Assembly: GCF_026967935.1 (NCBI RefSeq)
Contig: NZ_JAPVBL010000005.1
Span: 1 to 64,000 of the forward strand
DNA: 64,000 nt
Origin: Modestobacter sp. VKM Ac-2982
GTDB taxonomy: Bacteria; Actinomycetota; Actinomycetes; Mycobacteriales; Geodermatophilaceae
Direction: 5' to 3'
Position numbers and translations under genes: made by a program. Shown here piece by piece: positions 47,414 to 55,894 of the stretch. The notes beneath the pieces are model-generated. The model did not search any database. It was not told where the DNA came from and was given only the letters and a program-made list of their open reading frames with translations. Within the stretch, counting starts at the first letter, position 1. Each line of letters opens with the position of its first letter.

Positions 47414-48249
47414 CCGCGGCAACTGGGCGGGCCGGCTTCCGGTCGGTGAGCGAGGCGGCCGTCGCGGCGTTCCTCCGCGACGAGGTGCCGTGGCAACTGA
47501 CCCGTCCGCACGTACCGTGCATCGGCGGTATCGGCACGGTCGCTCCCGATGCGGTGCGCAGCCCGCTCCTGACTCAGCAGCTGGAGGACCGGGGCGTCGA
47601 GGCGTGGCGCACCCTCGTCGCCGACGGTCCCGACGAGCTCGCGGCGCAGCCCACGTGGAACCTGGCCATGGTGCTCAGCCCGTACAAGCAGGAGGTCACC
47701 GGCCTGTGCGACGCACTGACGCCGGCAGCTCGCGCAACCGGCGTCGTCGACACACTGCGCCGGGGTGACGGTGGTGTGCTCGGGTGCAACACCAACAGCA
47801 CAGCGGCGGCAGCCGCAGTGAGCGTGCTGGTCGGCGGCGACCTCCCCGAGCGGGTGCTCATCGCCGGCACGGGCGCGTCCACCCGCTCCCTGGTCGCCGG
47901 TCTGCGCGACCGCTACCCCGCTGCCCGGATCGGGGTCTGGGGGCGATCCCTGCTGAAGTCGACTGCCCTGTCAGCGGAGATGCTCTCCGTCGAAGTCGTG
48001 CCGGAGCCCGCGGGATGGGACGCCGACCTGGTCGTCAACGCGACGACCGTCGGGCAGACGGCCGAACCGGTGCCACCGCGGTTCCCGCTGCTGGACGCGC
48101 TGCGGCCCGGTGTGCGGTTCTTCGACCTCAACAACCGCAGCGGTGCGCTTCAACAGGCTGCTGTCTCTGCGGGGTGTGTCACCGTCGGCGGCGTGATGAT
48201 GCAGCGGGTGACGAACGCGCTCCGCGTGGGGTTGCTGGTGGGGAGATGA
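47410..48249 (+). CDS. Shikimate-dehydrogenase-like protein with altered active site
   Basis: 279-residue protein aligning with AroE along its length: VLSPYKQEVTGLCDAL (AroE NVTxPxK, Lys kept), GVLGCNTNST (AroE GxNTDG), AGTGASTRSL (GxGGAxRA) and VNATTVGQ. The catalytic Asp of the NTD motif is Asn here, and the dinucleotide loop is unusual. It therefore probably does not reduce dehydroshikimate and may act on a ring-opened intermediate. GTG at 47410 overlaps the previous stop (GTGA). Confidence 0.85.
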   Translation: MTAATGRAGFRSVSEAAVAAFLRDEVPWQLTRPHVPCIGGIGTVAPDAVRSPLLTQQLEDRGVEAWRTLVADGPDELAAQPTWNLAMVLSPYKQEVTGLCDALTPAARATGVVDTLRRGDGGVLGCNTNSTAAAAAVSVLVGGDLPERVLIAGTGASTRSLVAGLRDRYPAARIGVWGRSLLKSTALSAEMLSVEVVPEPAGWDADLVVNATTVGQTAEPVPPRFPLLDALRPGVRFFDLNNRSGALQQAAVSAGCVTVGGVMMQRVTNALRVGLLVGR

Positions 48250-48680
48250 CTGAACATCATGACCACGTGGAGAGCCGGACTCTGATGTTCCTCAACGGCA
48301 CGGCGATGAGCGGTGGAGCCGACCACGAGCGGATCTCCGGGGCGACGTTCGTGGGCCCGGCCCGGACCGCGTCCAGGTATCGCTTCTATTCCGTTCGGGA
48401 CGAGTTCCCCGGGCTGGTGGCGTCGGACGAGGGAAGCGCGATCATCGGCGAGGTGTACGCCATCGACGACGAGGTGTGGCGCGAGTCGCTGTTGCCGAGC
48501 GAGCCGTCGGAACTGGATCCGGGCGAGATCCAGCTCGAGGACGGCCGTCGTGTCCGCGCGATGATCCTGGACCTCACCCGGGTGCCCGACGAGGACCTCG
48601 TCGACATCACCGAGCACGGCGGATGGCGCAAGTACCTGGCCAGCCTGCCCGGTCAGGCAGCTGCCTCGAGGACGTCGTGA
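48246..48680 (+). CDS. GGCT-like / allophanate-hydrolase-C-terminal-like protein
   Basis: 144-residue protein with the gamma-glutamylcyclotransferase-type fold signature: LMFLNGTAMSGG, FVGPARTASRYRFYSV and IIGEVYAIDDEVW. The closest resemblance is to the C-terminal domain of allophanate hydrolase, which decarboxylates N-carboxyurea-type products, and to stand-alone relatives in urea and purine catabolic clusters. ATG at 48246 overlaps the previous stop (ATGA). Confidence 0.8.
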   Translation: MTEHHDHVESRTLMFLNGTAMSGGADHERISGATFVGPARTASRYRFYSVRDEFPGLVASDEGSAIIGEVYAIDDEVWRESLLPSEPSELDPGEIQLEDGRRVRAMILDLTRVPDEDLVDITEHGGWRKYLASLPGQAAASRTS

Positions 48681-49411
48681 CCGGGTCGGCGGAGCCGGCC
48701 AGGAGGGCGACCGGGCTCGCCGGGCTCGCCGGGCTCGCGGAACGGCGACAGCTGTCCAGCGAGCACGTCTACCGGCAACTGCGGCACGCGCTGCTGACGC
48801 AGCGGATCAGCGCAGGCACGCGGTTGGTGGAGACGGACATCGCCCAGCGACTACAGGTGAGCCGGACGCCCGTCCGGGAGGCCCTGGGGCGACTGGAGAG
48901 CGAGGGTTTCGCTCAGCGCGCGGTTGGTGGTGGTCTCGTCTCCGCGGACTTCGGCCCGGAGGAGATCGCCGACATCTTCCTGGTGCGCGCCCAGTTCGAC
49001 CAGCTGGCCGCCCGGTTGGCCTGCGAGCGCGCGAAACCGGGCCAGTGGGCTGAACCACGCCAACTGCTCGAGTTGATGCGGACGACCATCGAGCGGCACG
49101 GAGTTGCGTCCCCGGAGTTCAGTGAGGTCCACGAGTCCCTGCACGCCTCCATCTACCGGATCGCCTTCAGCTCTCGTATGGCCGGGTGGATCGAGAACCA
49201 CCTGCGCTTCCCCCTCGAGGTGTCCGCCGAACTCAGCTACGGCAACGAAGCGCCTGCCGAACCACCGTACGAGCAGCACTGCCGTCTGATCGACGCACTC
49301 TCCAGCGGGGACGCCGGACTGGCTGTCGCAGCGGCTGCGGAACACTGCAACCGCGGGGCCGCCGACGCTGACCGGAGCAGACGCATCCAAGGAGAGCTAC
49401 CGGCCTCCTGA
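48677..49411 (+). CDS. GntR-family regulator, FCD subfamily
   Basis: 244-residue regulator: N-terminal winged helix (HVYRQLRHALLTQRISAG, VSRTPVREALGRLESEGF) and an all-helical FCD ligand domain with metal-binding His candidates (EVHESLHASIYRIAF, AAEHCNRG). FCD members usually sense a carboxylic acid. GTG at 48677 overlaps the preceding stop. As last gene of the plus arm it most likely controls the whole divergent cluster. Confidence 0.92.
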   Translation: MTGSAEPARRATGLAGLAGLAERRQLSSEHVYRQLRHALLTQRISAGTRLVETDIAQRLQVSRTPVREALGRLESEGFAQRAVGGGLVSADFGPEEIADIFLVRAQFDQLAARLACERAKPGQWAEPRQLLELMRTTIERHGVASPEFSEVHESLHASIYRIAFSSRMAGWIENHLRFPLEVSAELSYGNEAPAEPPYEQHCRLIDALSSGDAGLAVAAAAEHCNRGAADADRSRRIQGELPAS

Positions 49412-49440
49412 CCGCGCAGCTGCGCCCTCGACGAACTCCT

Positions 49441-49475
49441 GTGGTGGAGGACAGGACCGCCATCAGCTCCACCAC
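49441..49475 (+). terminator. Possible terminator after the catabolic cluster
   Basis: GTGGTGGAG (49441-49449) pairs perfectly with CTCCACCAC (49467-49475) around a 17-base loop, 30 bases past the GntR stop. The rest of 49412-49604 shows nothing further. Confidence 0.45.
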
Positions 49476-49604
49476 CCAGGTCGGCCCACGCCGTCCGGTT
49501 CGCCTGCCCGAGACTCGTTCGACCGCATGGTCGATGCGTGAACGCGATCGGGCGGCGTGGGGACCGGTCCTGGTCGTGCTCGAGCAAAGGCGGGGCTGAG
49601 ATGA

Positions 49605-50042
49605 TCAGTCCCACCGGCCGCGCAGCCGCTTGGTCTCCCCGCGCTGCTTCTTCGCGGTGATCCGCCGTTCCTTGGAGCCGCGGGTCGGCTTGGTCTTCCG
49701 CCGGGCCGCCGGCGGGGGCGCGATCGCCCCGCGGAGGAGCGCGGCCAGCCTCGCCCGGGCGGCCTCCCGGTTGCGCAGCTGCTGCCGGTGCTCGCTGGCG
49801 GCGATGGTCAGCACGCCGTCGACCAGCCGGTCGCCGAGCCGCTCGACCAGCCGCCGCCGCTGGGTCTCGGTGAGCCCGGGCAGCTCCAGCGGCGACACCG
49901 CCAGCTCCACCCGGGAGTCGGCGGTGTTCACCCCCTGCCCACCAGGCCCCGAGGACCGGGAGAACCGCCACGACAGCGCCCCGGCCGGGACGACCAAGCG
50001 GTCACTCACCGGCAGGTCGCCGAACGCATCGTCTCCAGCCAC
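49605..50042 (-). CDS. arfB: Peptidyl-tRNA hydrolase ArfB (ribosome rescue)
   Basis: 145-residue class I release-factor-like hydrolase: the GGQ loop is in RSSGPGGQGVNTADSRVEL, and the basic C-terminal tail (ARRKTKPTRGSKERRITAKK) enters the mRNA channel of stalled ribosomes. GTG at 50042. Length is typical. Confidence 0.95.
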   Translation of the reverse strand: MAGDDAFGDLPVSDRLVVPAGALSWRFSRSSGPGGQGVNTADSRVELAVSPLELPGLTETQRRRLVERLGDRLVDGVLTIAASEHRQQLRNREAARARLAALLRGAIAPPPAARRKTKPTRGSKERRITAKKQRGETKRLRGRWD

Positions 50043-50110
50043 GTCGCCCAGTCTCCCGGACGGCGGACGCCGCCACGACCGAGTTCCCGCTCCGGTGCCA
50101 GACTCGGGCG

Positions 50111-50605
50111 GTGCCGACCCGCCGCCTCGTGCTCGTCCGCCACGCCGAGGCGGGCTCCGCCGCCGTCGACGCCGACCGCCCCCTCACCGACGCAGGCGCC
50201 CACCGGGCCACCGCGATCGGCGTCTGGCTCGCCGACAACGGGGTGGCACCGGCGCGGGCGCTGGTCTCCCCCGCCCGCCGGACGGTCCAGACCTGGGAGC
50301 GGGCCGGCGGGGTGACGCCCGTCCTGGACCCGCGGGTCCAGGGCAACACGGTCGAGGCGCTGTTGCAGGTCGTGCGCGAGACCCCCGACGAGGTGGACCA
50401 GCTGGCGGTCGTCGGCCACAACCCGTCGATCAGCGTGCTCGCCGCGCTGCTCGACGACGGGCAGGGGGACGACGCGGCCCGGAGCGGCTCCGCGAGCGGG
50501 TTCCCGGCCGGCGGGGTGGCCGTCCTCGACCTGAGCACGCCGTTCGCCGCCGTCGGCCCCGGCAGCGCACGGCTGTCCGCGTTCGCGGTCCCGGGCAGCG
50601 ACTGA
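50111..50605 (+). CDS. sixA: Histidine phosphatase, SixA type
   Basis: 164-residue small histidine phosphatase: catalytic RHAE in LVLVRHAEAGS, RPLTDAGAHRA, SPARRTVQTWE and the second His in VVGHNPSIS. SixA relatives dephosphorylate phosphohistidine proteins. GTG at 50111. It is divergent from arfB. Confidence 0.88.
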   Translation: MPTRRLVLVRHAEAGSAAVDADRPLTDAGAHRATAIGVWLADNGVAPARALVSPARRTVQTWERAGGVTPVLDPRVQGNTVEALLQVVRETPDEVDQLAVVGHNPSISVLAALLDDGQGDDAARSGSASGFPAGGVAVLDLSTPFAAVGPGSARLSAFAVPGSD

Positions 50606-50664
50606 GCGTCACAGGGGGCCACCGGTCGGGTGAACGACCCGGTCCGAGGGGCGCCGCCACCGGC

Positions 50665-50690
50665 ACCGGGCGACCCGGTTGTCGCCCGGT
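50665..50690 (+). terminator. Terminator after sixA
   Basis: ACCGGGCGAC (50665-50674) pairs perfectly with GTCGCCCGGT (50681-50690) around a six-base loop, 60 bases past the sixA stop and before the next gene. Confidence 0.6.
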
Positions 50691-50748
50691 CGGCTGAAGC
50701 CCACCGACTCACCTGGCCGGGTCGGTCACCGGGTGTGACGCTGAGCGG

Positions 50749-51519
50749 GTGACTCAGGACGCCTCGCCCCGGCTGCACCTGGTGACCGGCAACGCGGTGG
50801 AGCCCCTCGTCGAGGACGCCCCGCCGGCCGGCCGCCGGCACGCGGAGCCCGAGAACGCGGTGTTCGCCGACCTGCTCCGCCGCGCCGAGACCCTCGACGC
50901 CCGGGTCGCCGCGGAGACCACCGCGCGCCCGCTGCACCCGGCCGGACTGGCCGCGGTGGGTGCAGCGCTGACCGTCCTCCTCGCCCTGCTGGGCCGGCAG
51001 CCGTGGGAGCTGCCCACCCGGGCCGGCGGGTCGGTCACCGACGTCCCGCAGTCGTTGGTCACCTTCCTGGTGCTCGCCACCGCGCTGTGCGTCTGGGCCG
51101 CCGGCCGGTTGACGCGGCCGGCGGCGACGCTGCGCTCGGCCACCGCCGTCCAGACGTGGTGGGCGCTGCTGGGCGGCTCGGCCGTGGTCTCGCTGGCCGC
51201 CACCGTCTCGCTGGCCTCGTTCGCCGGCGTGGCGGGCCCGGGTGACGTCGTGGCGCGCTGTGCCGTGATCGCGGTGCCCGCCGTCCTCGCGGGGTTCGTC
51301 GCCCGGCACGACGGGCGGGCTGCCCGGGTCCGGCTGGCCCTGGGCACCGGGCTGGTCACCGTGCCGCTGTGCGGCCTGGGCTGGGCCCTGTTGTCCTCCT
51401 CCGCCCGGTCGACGGCCGGCCTGGCCGACGTCCTGGCGGTGACCGGCATCGCCGCCGCCGCCCCGCTGGCCCTGGCCGTCGCCTTCGTGGCGGCCGACCG
51501 GCGGCACCGCTCCCGGTGA
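50749..51519 (+). CDS. Uncharacterised multi-pass membrane protein
   Basis: 256-residue protein with a hydrophilic N-terminal 60 residues and about six hydrophobic segments (e.g. AGLAAVGAALTVLLALLG, LVTFLVLATALCVWAAG, VLAVTGIAAAAPLALAVAFV). No family recognised. GTG at 50749. Confidence 0.7.
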   Translation: MTQDASPRLHLVTGNAVEPLVEDAPPAGRRHAEPENAVFADLLRRAETLDARVAAETTARPLHPAGLAAVGAALTVLLALLGRQPWELPTRAGGSVTDVPQSLVTFLVLATALCVWAAGRLTRPAATLRSATAVQTWWALLGGSAVVSLAATVSLASFAGVAGPGDVVARCAVIAVPAVLAGFVARHDGRAARVRLALGTGLVTVPLCGLGWALLSSSARSTAGLADVLAVTGIAAAAPLALAVAFVAADRRHRSR

Positions 51520-51568
51520 CCGTCCGGCGCAGCGGGACGGCCCGCTGCGCCGGACGGGCCGGCGGTCG

Positions 51569-52426
51569 TCACACCGGCGCGACGTCGGTCGTGCGCGCCA
51601 GCTCCCGAGAGGCCTCGATGTCGGCGCTCAGCGCCTCGATCCTGGCGCGCGCCAGGCCGTAGGAGTCCGATCCGAGGAGCTGGTGCAGGGGCGCGTCCTC
51701 GGACGTGACGACGGTGATGACCGCCCGAGCGGCCTTGGCCGGGTCCCCCAGCTGAGTGCCGGGCATCGCCAGGTGGGCCTCGGTCATCTCCCGGATCGCG
51801 CCGTACCCCTCTCTCGGGCTGGTCGGGAGGCCGAGCGAGGAGGGCCGCAGGAAGTCGGTCCGCAGGTAGCCGGGCTCCACGAGGTGCACCTGGACGCCGT
51901 CCTCGGCCACCTCCGCAGCGAGGGACTCGGTCAGGCCCTCGAGGGCGTACTTGCCGGCGCAGTAGAGGCCCCAGCCCGGGAAGGCCGTCAGACCGAGGAT
52001 GGACGAGACGTTGATGACGTGGCCCCCGCGACGGGCGCGGAACAGCGGCAGCACGGCGCGCAGCACGTTCCAGACGCCGAAGACCTGTACGTCGAACATC
52101 TCCCGCGCCTCCGCGTCGGTGACCTCCTCGACGGCGGCGAGGAAGCCGTAGCCGGCGTTGTTGACCACGACGTCGAGTGCATCGAAGCGATCGGTCGTGC
52201 GGCGGACCGCGTCGGCGACCGCCTGCTCGTCGGTGAGGTCGAGCTCGACGGGGAGCAGGCGCCTGGTGTCCACGGCGCCGAGGGCGGCGGAGAGGCGCTC
52301 GATCGACCGGGTGGTCGCGGTGACGTTGTCGCCGCGCTGCAGCAGCTGCCGCACCAGCTCCAGGCCGAGGCCGCGCGAGGTGCCGGTGACGAACCAGGTG
52401 GCGGGGGCGGGGAGGGACGAGGACAC
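51569..52426 (-). CDS. Short-chain dehydrogenase/reductase
   Basis: 285-residue classical SDR: TGTSRGLGLELV cofactor loop, VVNNAGYG, and the active-site Ser-x12-Tyr-x3-Lys as SSILG...YCAGKYALEG. GTG at 52426 has AAGGAG seven bases upstream. It is divergent from an MmyB-type regulator, a frequent pairing in which the regulator controls the reductase. Confidence 0.92.
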   Translation of the reverse strand: MSSSLPAPATWFVTGTSRGLGLELVRQLLQRGDNVTATTRSIERLSAALGAVDTRRLLPVELDLTDEQAVADAVRRTTDRFDALDVVVNNAGYGFLAAVEEVTDAEAREMFDVQVFGVWNVLRAVLPLFRARRGGHVINVSSILGLTAFPGWGLYCAGKYALEGLTESLAAEVAEDGVQVHLVEPGYLRTDFLRPSSLGLPTSPREGYGAIREMTEAHLAMPGTQLGDPAKAARAVITVVTSEDAPLHQLLGSDSYGLARARIEALSADIEASRELARTTDVAPV

Positions 52427-52626
52427 GGGATCTCCTTCTCGGGGGTGCGGACGACAGCGCCCCGGTCACGACCGCTGCTCGATCCGGGACACCGACGAGC
52501 CTGCTGTCCGGGCGGCCGCCGCGGAGGCGGCCAGCAGGCCCAGCGCGGACCGGGAACGGCCTGCCGGGGCACGGCGTGCCCACCCAGGCGGGCGCCGGCC
52601 GGCCCCGCGGGCGGCACACTGGCGGC

Positions 52627-53550
52627 ATGGCAGGACGCACCGAGCTCGGCGAGTTCCTCCGCAGCCGCCGCGCCAACGTGACGCCGGAGCGCATCGGGCT
52701 GGACGACGCCGTCCCGTCCGGCCGGCGGGTCCGCGGGCTGCGTCGCGAGGAGGTCGCGCACCTGGCCGGGGTGAGCGTGGACTACTACACGCGGCTGGAG
52801 CAGGGGCGGCACGCCAGCCCGTCCCCAGCGGTCGTCGACGCGCTCGCCCGGGCGCTGCGGCTCGACGCCGCCGCGCACCTCCACCTGGCCGATCTCGCCC
52901 GGCCGGGGCGCGGCCGGCCCGAGCAGCAGCAGGCCCAGCGTGTGCGGCCCGCCGTGCACCAGATGCTCGACTCGCTCGTCGACCACCCGGCCTTCCTGAT
53001 CGGCCGGCGCACCGACGTGCTCGCCGCCAACCCCCTGGCCCGAGCGCTGATCACCGACTGGGACGCGCTCCCGGCCCGGCACCGCAACTACACCCGGTGG
53101 CTGCTGCTGGACCCCGCTGCCCGGGAGACGTACGAGGACTGGGCGGCCGTGGCCGCCGACGCCGTCGGCAGTCTGCGCCTGGACGCGGGCCGCCACCCCG
53201 ACGACCCGCTGCTCGAGCGCCTCGTCGGCGAGCTGTCGATCAAGAGCCCGGAGTTCCGCGGCTGGTGGCAGGACCGGCGAGTGCACGAGCGCACCCACGG
53301 CACCAAGCGGATGCGACACCCGGCGATCGGCTCGGTGGTCATCCACTACGAGGCCCTCGCCCTGCCCGGTGACCCCGACCAGACGATGTTCGTCTACAGC
53401 ACCGAACCGGGCAGTGCCTCGCACGACGGCATGCGGCTGCTGGCCTCCTGGACGGCGCAGCAGCGGGCGCGCACCGGCCGTGTGCCACCGGGTGGCGACG
53501 ACCGCGTCGTCCCACCCGGCGCGCCCGGCGCGCGGGGGCCGGCGGCGTGA
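52627..53550 (+). CDS. XRE-family regulator with MmyB-type ligand-binding domain
   Basis: 307-residue regulator with an N-terminal helix-turn-helix (RRVRGLRREEVAHLAGVS, DYYTRLEQGRHASPS) and a C-terminal MmyB-like PAS-type domain (HQMLDSLVDHPAFLIGRRTDVLAANPLA, VIHYEALALPGDPDQ) that probably binds a fatty-acid-like ligand. ATG at 52627 starts the conserved part. The C-terminal 25 residues are low-complexity. It overlaps mmuM by four bases. Confidence 0.92.
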   Translation: MAGRTELGEFLRSRRANVTPERIGLDDAVPSGRRVRGLRREEVAHLAGVSVDYYTRLEQGRHASPSPAVVDALARALRLDAAAHLHLADLARPGRGRPEQQQAQRVRPAVHQMLDSLVDHPAFLIGRRTDVLAANPLARALITDWDALPARHRNYTRWLLLDPAARETYEDWAAVAADAVGSLRLDAGRHPDDPLLERLVGELSIKSPEFRGWWQDRRVHERTHGTKRMRHPAIGSVVIHYEALALPGDPDQTMFVYSTEPGSASHDGMRLLASWTAQQRARTGRVPPGGDDRVVPPGAPGARGPAA

Positions 53551-54464
53551 CCCCCCTCGCCGAGGCACTCCGCACCGGGGTCGTCGTGGCCGACGGCGGC
53601 CTCTCCACCGAGCTCGAGTTCCGCGGGCACGACGTCACCTCCTCGCTCTGGTCGGCCCGGTTGCTGCGCGACGACCCGGAGGCCGTCGTCGCCGCGCACG
53701 CCTCCTTCGCGAGCGCGGGCGCCCAGGTCGCCACCACCGCCAGCTACCAGGCGTCCTTCCCCGGTTTCGCCGCCGCCGGCATCGACGAGGCGGAGGCCCG
53801 CACGCTGATGGCCCGCTCGGTGCAGCTGGCCCGCGACGGCCTGGCTCAGGCCGGCCGGGACGGCTGGGTGGCCGCCTCGGTCGGCCCGTACGGCGCGTTC
53901 CTGGCCGACGGCTCGGAGTACACCGGTGACTACGTCGAACGCGTCTCCGTCGCCGAGCTGCGGGCGTTCCACCGGCCGCGGCTGGCCGTGCTGGCCGAGG
54001 CCGGCGCGGACGTCCTGGCCTGCGAGACGCTGCCCGCGGCCGCGGAGGTCGAGGCGCTGCTGGCGGAGCTGGCCGCGCTCGGCGTCCCCGCCTGGCTGTC
54101 CCTGACCTCGGCGACCGGCCCGGACGGCGTCGTGCGCACCCGCCGCGGCGAGGCGCTGGCCGAGGTCTGCGCGATGGCCCGGGACGTCGAGGAGGTCGTC
54201 GCCGTCGGGGTCAACTGCACCGACCCGGCCGGTGTCGCCGCCGCGGTGGAGGTGGCTGCGGCCGCCAGTGGGAAGCCGGTGGTGGCCTGCCCGAACAGCG
54301 GCGAGGTGTGGGACGCCGCCGCCCGCCGGTGGACCGGCGAGCCGGGGGTCGGCGACGTGTCAGGGTGGCTGGCCGCCGGCGCCCGGCTCGTCGGTGGCTG
54401 CTGCCGGGTGCGACCGGACGACGTCCGCGCGATCGCCGACGCCGTCCCACTCCCCCGCGAGTGA
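53547..54464 (+). CDS. mmuM: Homocysteine S-methyltransferase
   Basis: Transfers a methyl group from S-methylmethionine (or SAM) to homocysteine. The 305-residue protein has the zinc ligands in VAVGVNCTDP and VGGCCRVRPDD, the DGGLSTELE N-terminal motif and NSGEVWDA. GTG at 53547 overlaps the regulator stop (GTGA). Confidence 0.93.
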   Translation: MTPLAEALRTGVVVADGGLSTELEFRGHDVTSSLWSARLLRDDPEAVVAAHASFASAGAQVATTASYQASFPGFAAAGIDEAEARTLMARSVQLARDGLAQAGRDGWVAASVGPYGAFLADGSEYTGDYVERVSVAELRAFHRPRLAVLAEAGADVLACETLPAAAEVEALLAELAALGVPAWLSLTSATGPDGVVRTRRGEALAEVCAMARDVEEVVAVGVNCTDPAGVAAAVEVAAAASGKPVVACPNSGEVWDAAARRWTGEPGVGDVSGWLAAGARLVGGCCRVRPDDVRAIADAVPLPRE

Positions 54465-54522
54465 GCAGTACCGGTCGCCGACACGCGCGGACACGCCGTC
54501 GTCAGCGACCGGAACTGCTCAC
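54461..54522. terminator. Bidirectional terminator between mmuM and SDR
   Basis: GTGAGCAGTACCGGTCGC (54461-54478) pairs with GCGACCGGAACTGCTCAC (54505-54522) at 17 of 18 positions. The mmuM stop codon (54462-54464) lies inside the first arm. The convergent SDR gene stops at 54584. Confidence 0.75.
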
Positions 54523-54583
54523 TGGCCGGAGGCCCGGTCAGCTCTCAGGCACCCAGCCCCAGCCCCGGACGAAGACCACCGGG

Positions 54584-55441
54584 TCAGAGGATCGGCCGGC
54601 CGCCGGTGACGGCGACCCGGGCCCCGGAGACGTAGCTGGACTCGTCGCTGGCCAGCAGCACGTAGACCGGCGCCAGCTCGGCCGGCTGTCCGGCGCGGCC
54701 CAGGGGCGTGTCGCCCCCGAAGGCGGCGACCTTCTCCGGCGGCATCGTCGAGGGGATCAGCGGCGTCCACACCGGGCCGGGCGCCACGCTGTTGGCGCGG
54801 ATGCCCTTCTCCCCCAGCAGCTGGGCCATGCTGGCGGTGAAGTTGGCGATGCCGGCCTTGGTCATCGCGTAGGGCGCCAGGGTGGGGCTCGGGTTGTCCG
54901 AGTTCACCGACGAGGAGTTGATGATCGACGCGCCCGGCTGCATGTGCGGCACGGCGTCGCGGATCAGAGTGAACATCGCGGTGAGGTTCAGCGCGACGGT
55001 GTGGTCCCACTCGTCGTCGGTGATCTCGTCCAGGGACTCGTGGCTCATCTGGAAGGCCGCGTTGTTGACCAGGACGTCGATCCCGCCCAGCTCCTCGAGG
55101 GCCTTGGGGATGATCGTCTTCTGGTGGGCCCGGTCGGCGAGGTCCCCGGGCACCAGCACGCACTTCCGGCCGGCGTCCTCGACGTACTTCGCGGTCTCCT
55201 GCGCGTCCTCGTGCTCGTCGAGGTAGGCGATCAGGACGTCGGCGCCCTCCCGTGCGAAGGCGATGGCGACCGCGCGGCCGATGCCGCTGTCGCCGCCGGT
55301 GATCACGGCGCGCTTCCCGGTCAGCTTCCCGGAGCCGCGGTAGCTCTCCTCGCCGTGGTCGGGCTTGGGGTCCATCTGACCGAGCGTTCCGGGCGGCGTC
55401 TGCTGCTGCTCGGGCTGCGACTCGGGGCGGGGCGAGGTCAC
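54584..55441 (-). CDS. Stress-type short-chain dehydrogenase
   Basis: 285-residue SDR of the group with a 45-residue hydrophilic N-terminal extension (EQQQTPPGTLGQMDPKPDHG) found in general-stress dehydrogenases such as YdaD/YhdF relatives. Core motifs: TGGDSGIGRAVA, VNNAAFQMSH, NSSSVNSD...YAMTKAG, and ANSVAPGPVWTPL. GTG at 55441 has AGGAGG eight bases upstream. Confidence 0.92.
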   Translation of the reverse strand: MTSPRPESQPEQQQTPPGTLGQMDPKPDHGEESYRGSGKLTGKRAVITGGDSGIGRAVAIAFAREGADVLIAYLDEHEDAQETAKYVEDAGRKCVLVPGDLADRAHQKTIIPKALEELGGIDVLVNNAAFQMSHESLDEITDDEWDHTVALNLTAMFTLIRDAVPHMQPGASIINSSSVNSDNPSPTLAPYAMTKAGIANFTASMAQLLGEKGIRANSVAPGPVWTPLIPSTMPPEKVAAFGGDTPLGRAGQPAELAPVYVLLASDESSYVSGARVAVTGGRPIL

Positions 55442-55582
55442 GGTGGTTCCTCCTGCAAGGTCCGGGCGGCGGCACCCCAGCGCTCTGCTCACGCAGCCGG
55501 TGCATCCTCCGCGCCGGCCCGGTGCCGCGTCGTGCTCGCGCCTACCCCTGCGGCGGAACGACGAACCGGACCTCTTCGACCG

Positions 55583-55726
55583 TCAGGCAGCCCGGCTGGT
55601 CATGCCGGCGCCGGGGAACGCCACGACGGCGCTGCCCGGACGGTCCCACCGCATCTCCAGGTGACGACGGCCGGCACCGTCCACGACGGGCACCCAACGA
55701 CACTCCGGGCAACGACTCTCACGCAT
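55583..55726 (-). CDS. Possible small CxxC protein
   Basis: A 47-codon frame on the minus strand, beginning MRESRCPECRWVPVV, with GGTGGAG five bases before its ATG. A CPEC pair near the N-terminus could bind zinc or be redox-active. It occupies part of the 453-base gap 55442-55894, the rest of which shows no gene. The early codons are less GC3-rich than usual, so coding status is uncertain. Confidence 0.35.
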   Translation of the reverse strand: MRESRCPECRWVPVVDGAGRRHLEMRWDRPGSAVVAFPGAGMTSRAA

Positions 55727-55894
55727 GTCCGCTCCACCTTCCGTTCACCTGTTGTTCACCCGGTGACCAGGATCCACCTGGCCCACTCCCGCACGGAGCA
55801 GTCGTGACCGAACTGTGACCTGAACCGCACGGGGACGAGGGCCGGCGGCGTCCGTGCGGGAACGTCCGGGGCGTCGGGCACGCTGTTCCTCACG

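Noticed and set aside
36846-49411. Standard uric-acid/allantoin degradation cluster
   Set aside because: The hydroxylase and allantoinase-like genes suggested it, but uricase, HIU hydrolase, OHCU decarboxylase and allantoicase are all missing and two TRZ/ATZ hydrolases are present instead.
36747-49604. Integrative mobile element
   Set aside because: Lower G+C hints at transfer, but I saw no integrase, transposase, tRNA gene or flanking direct repeat at either boundary.
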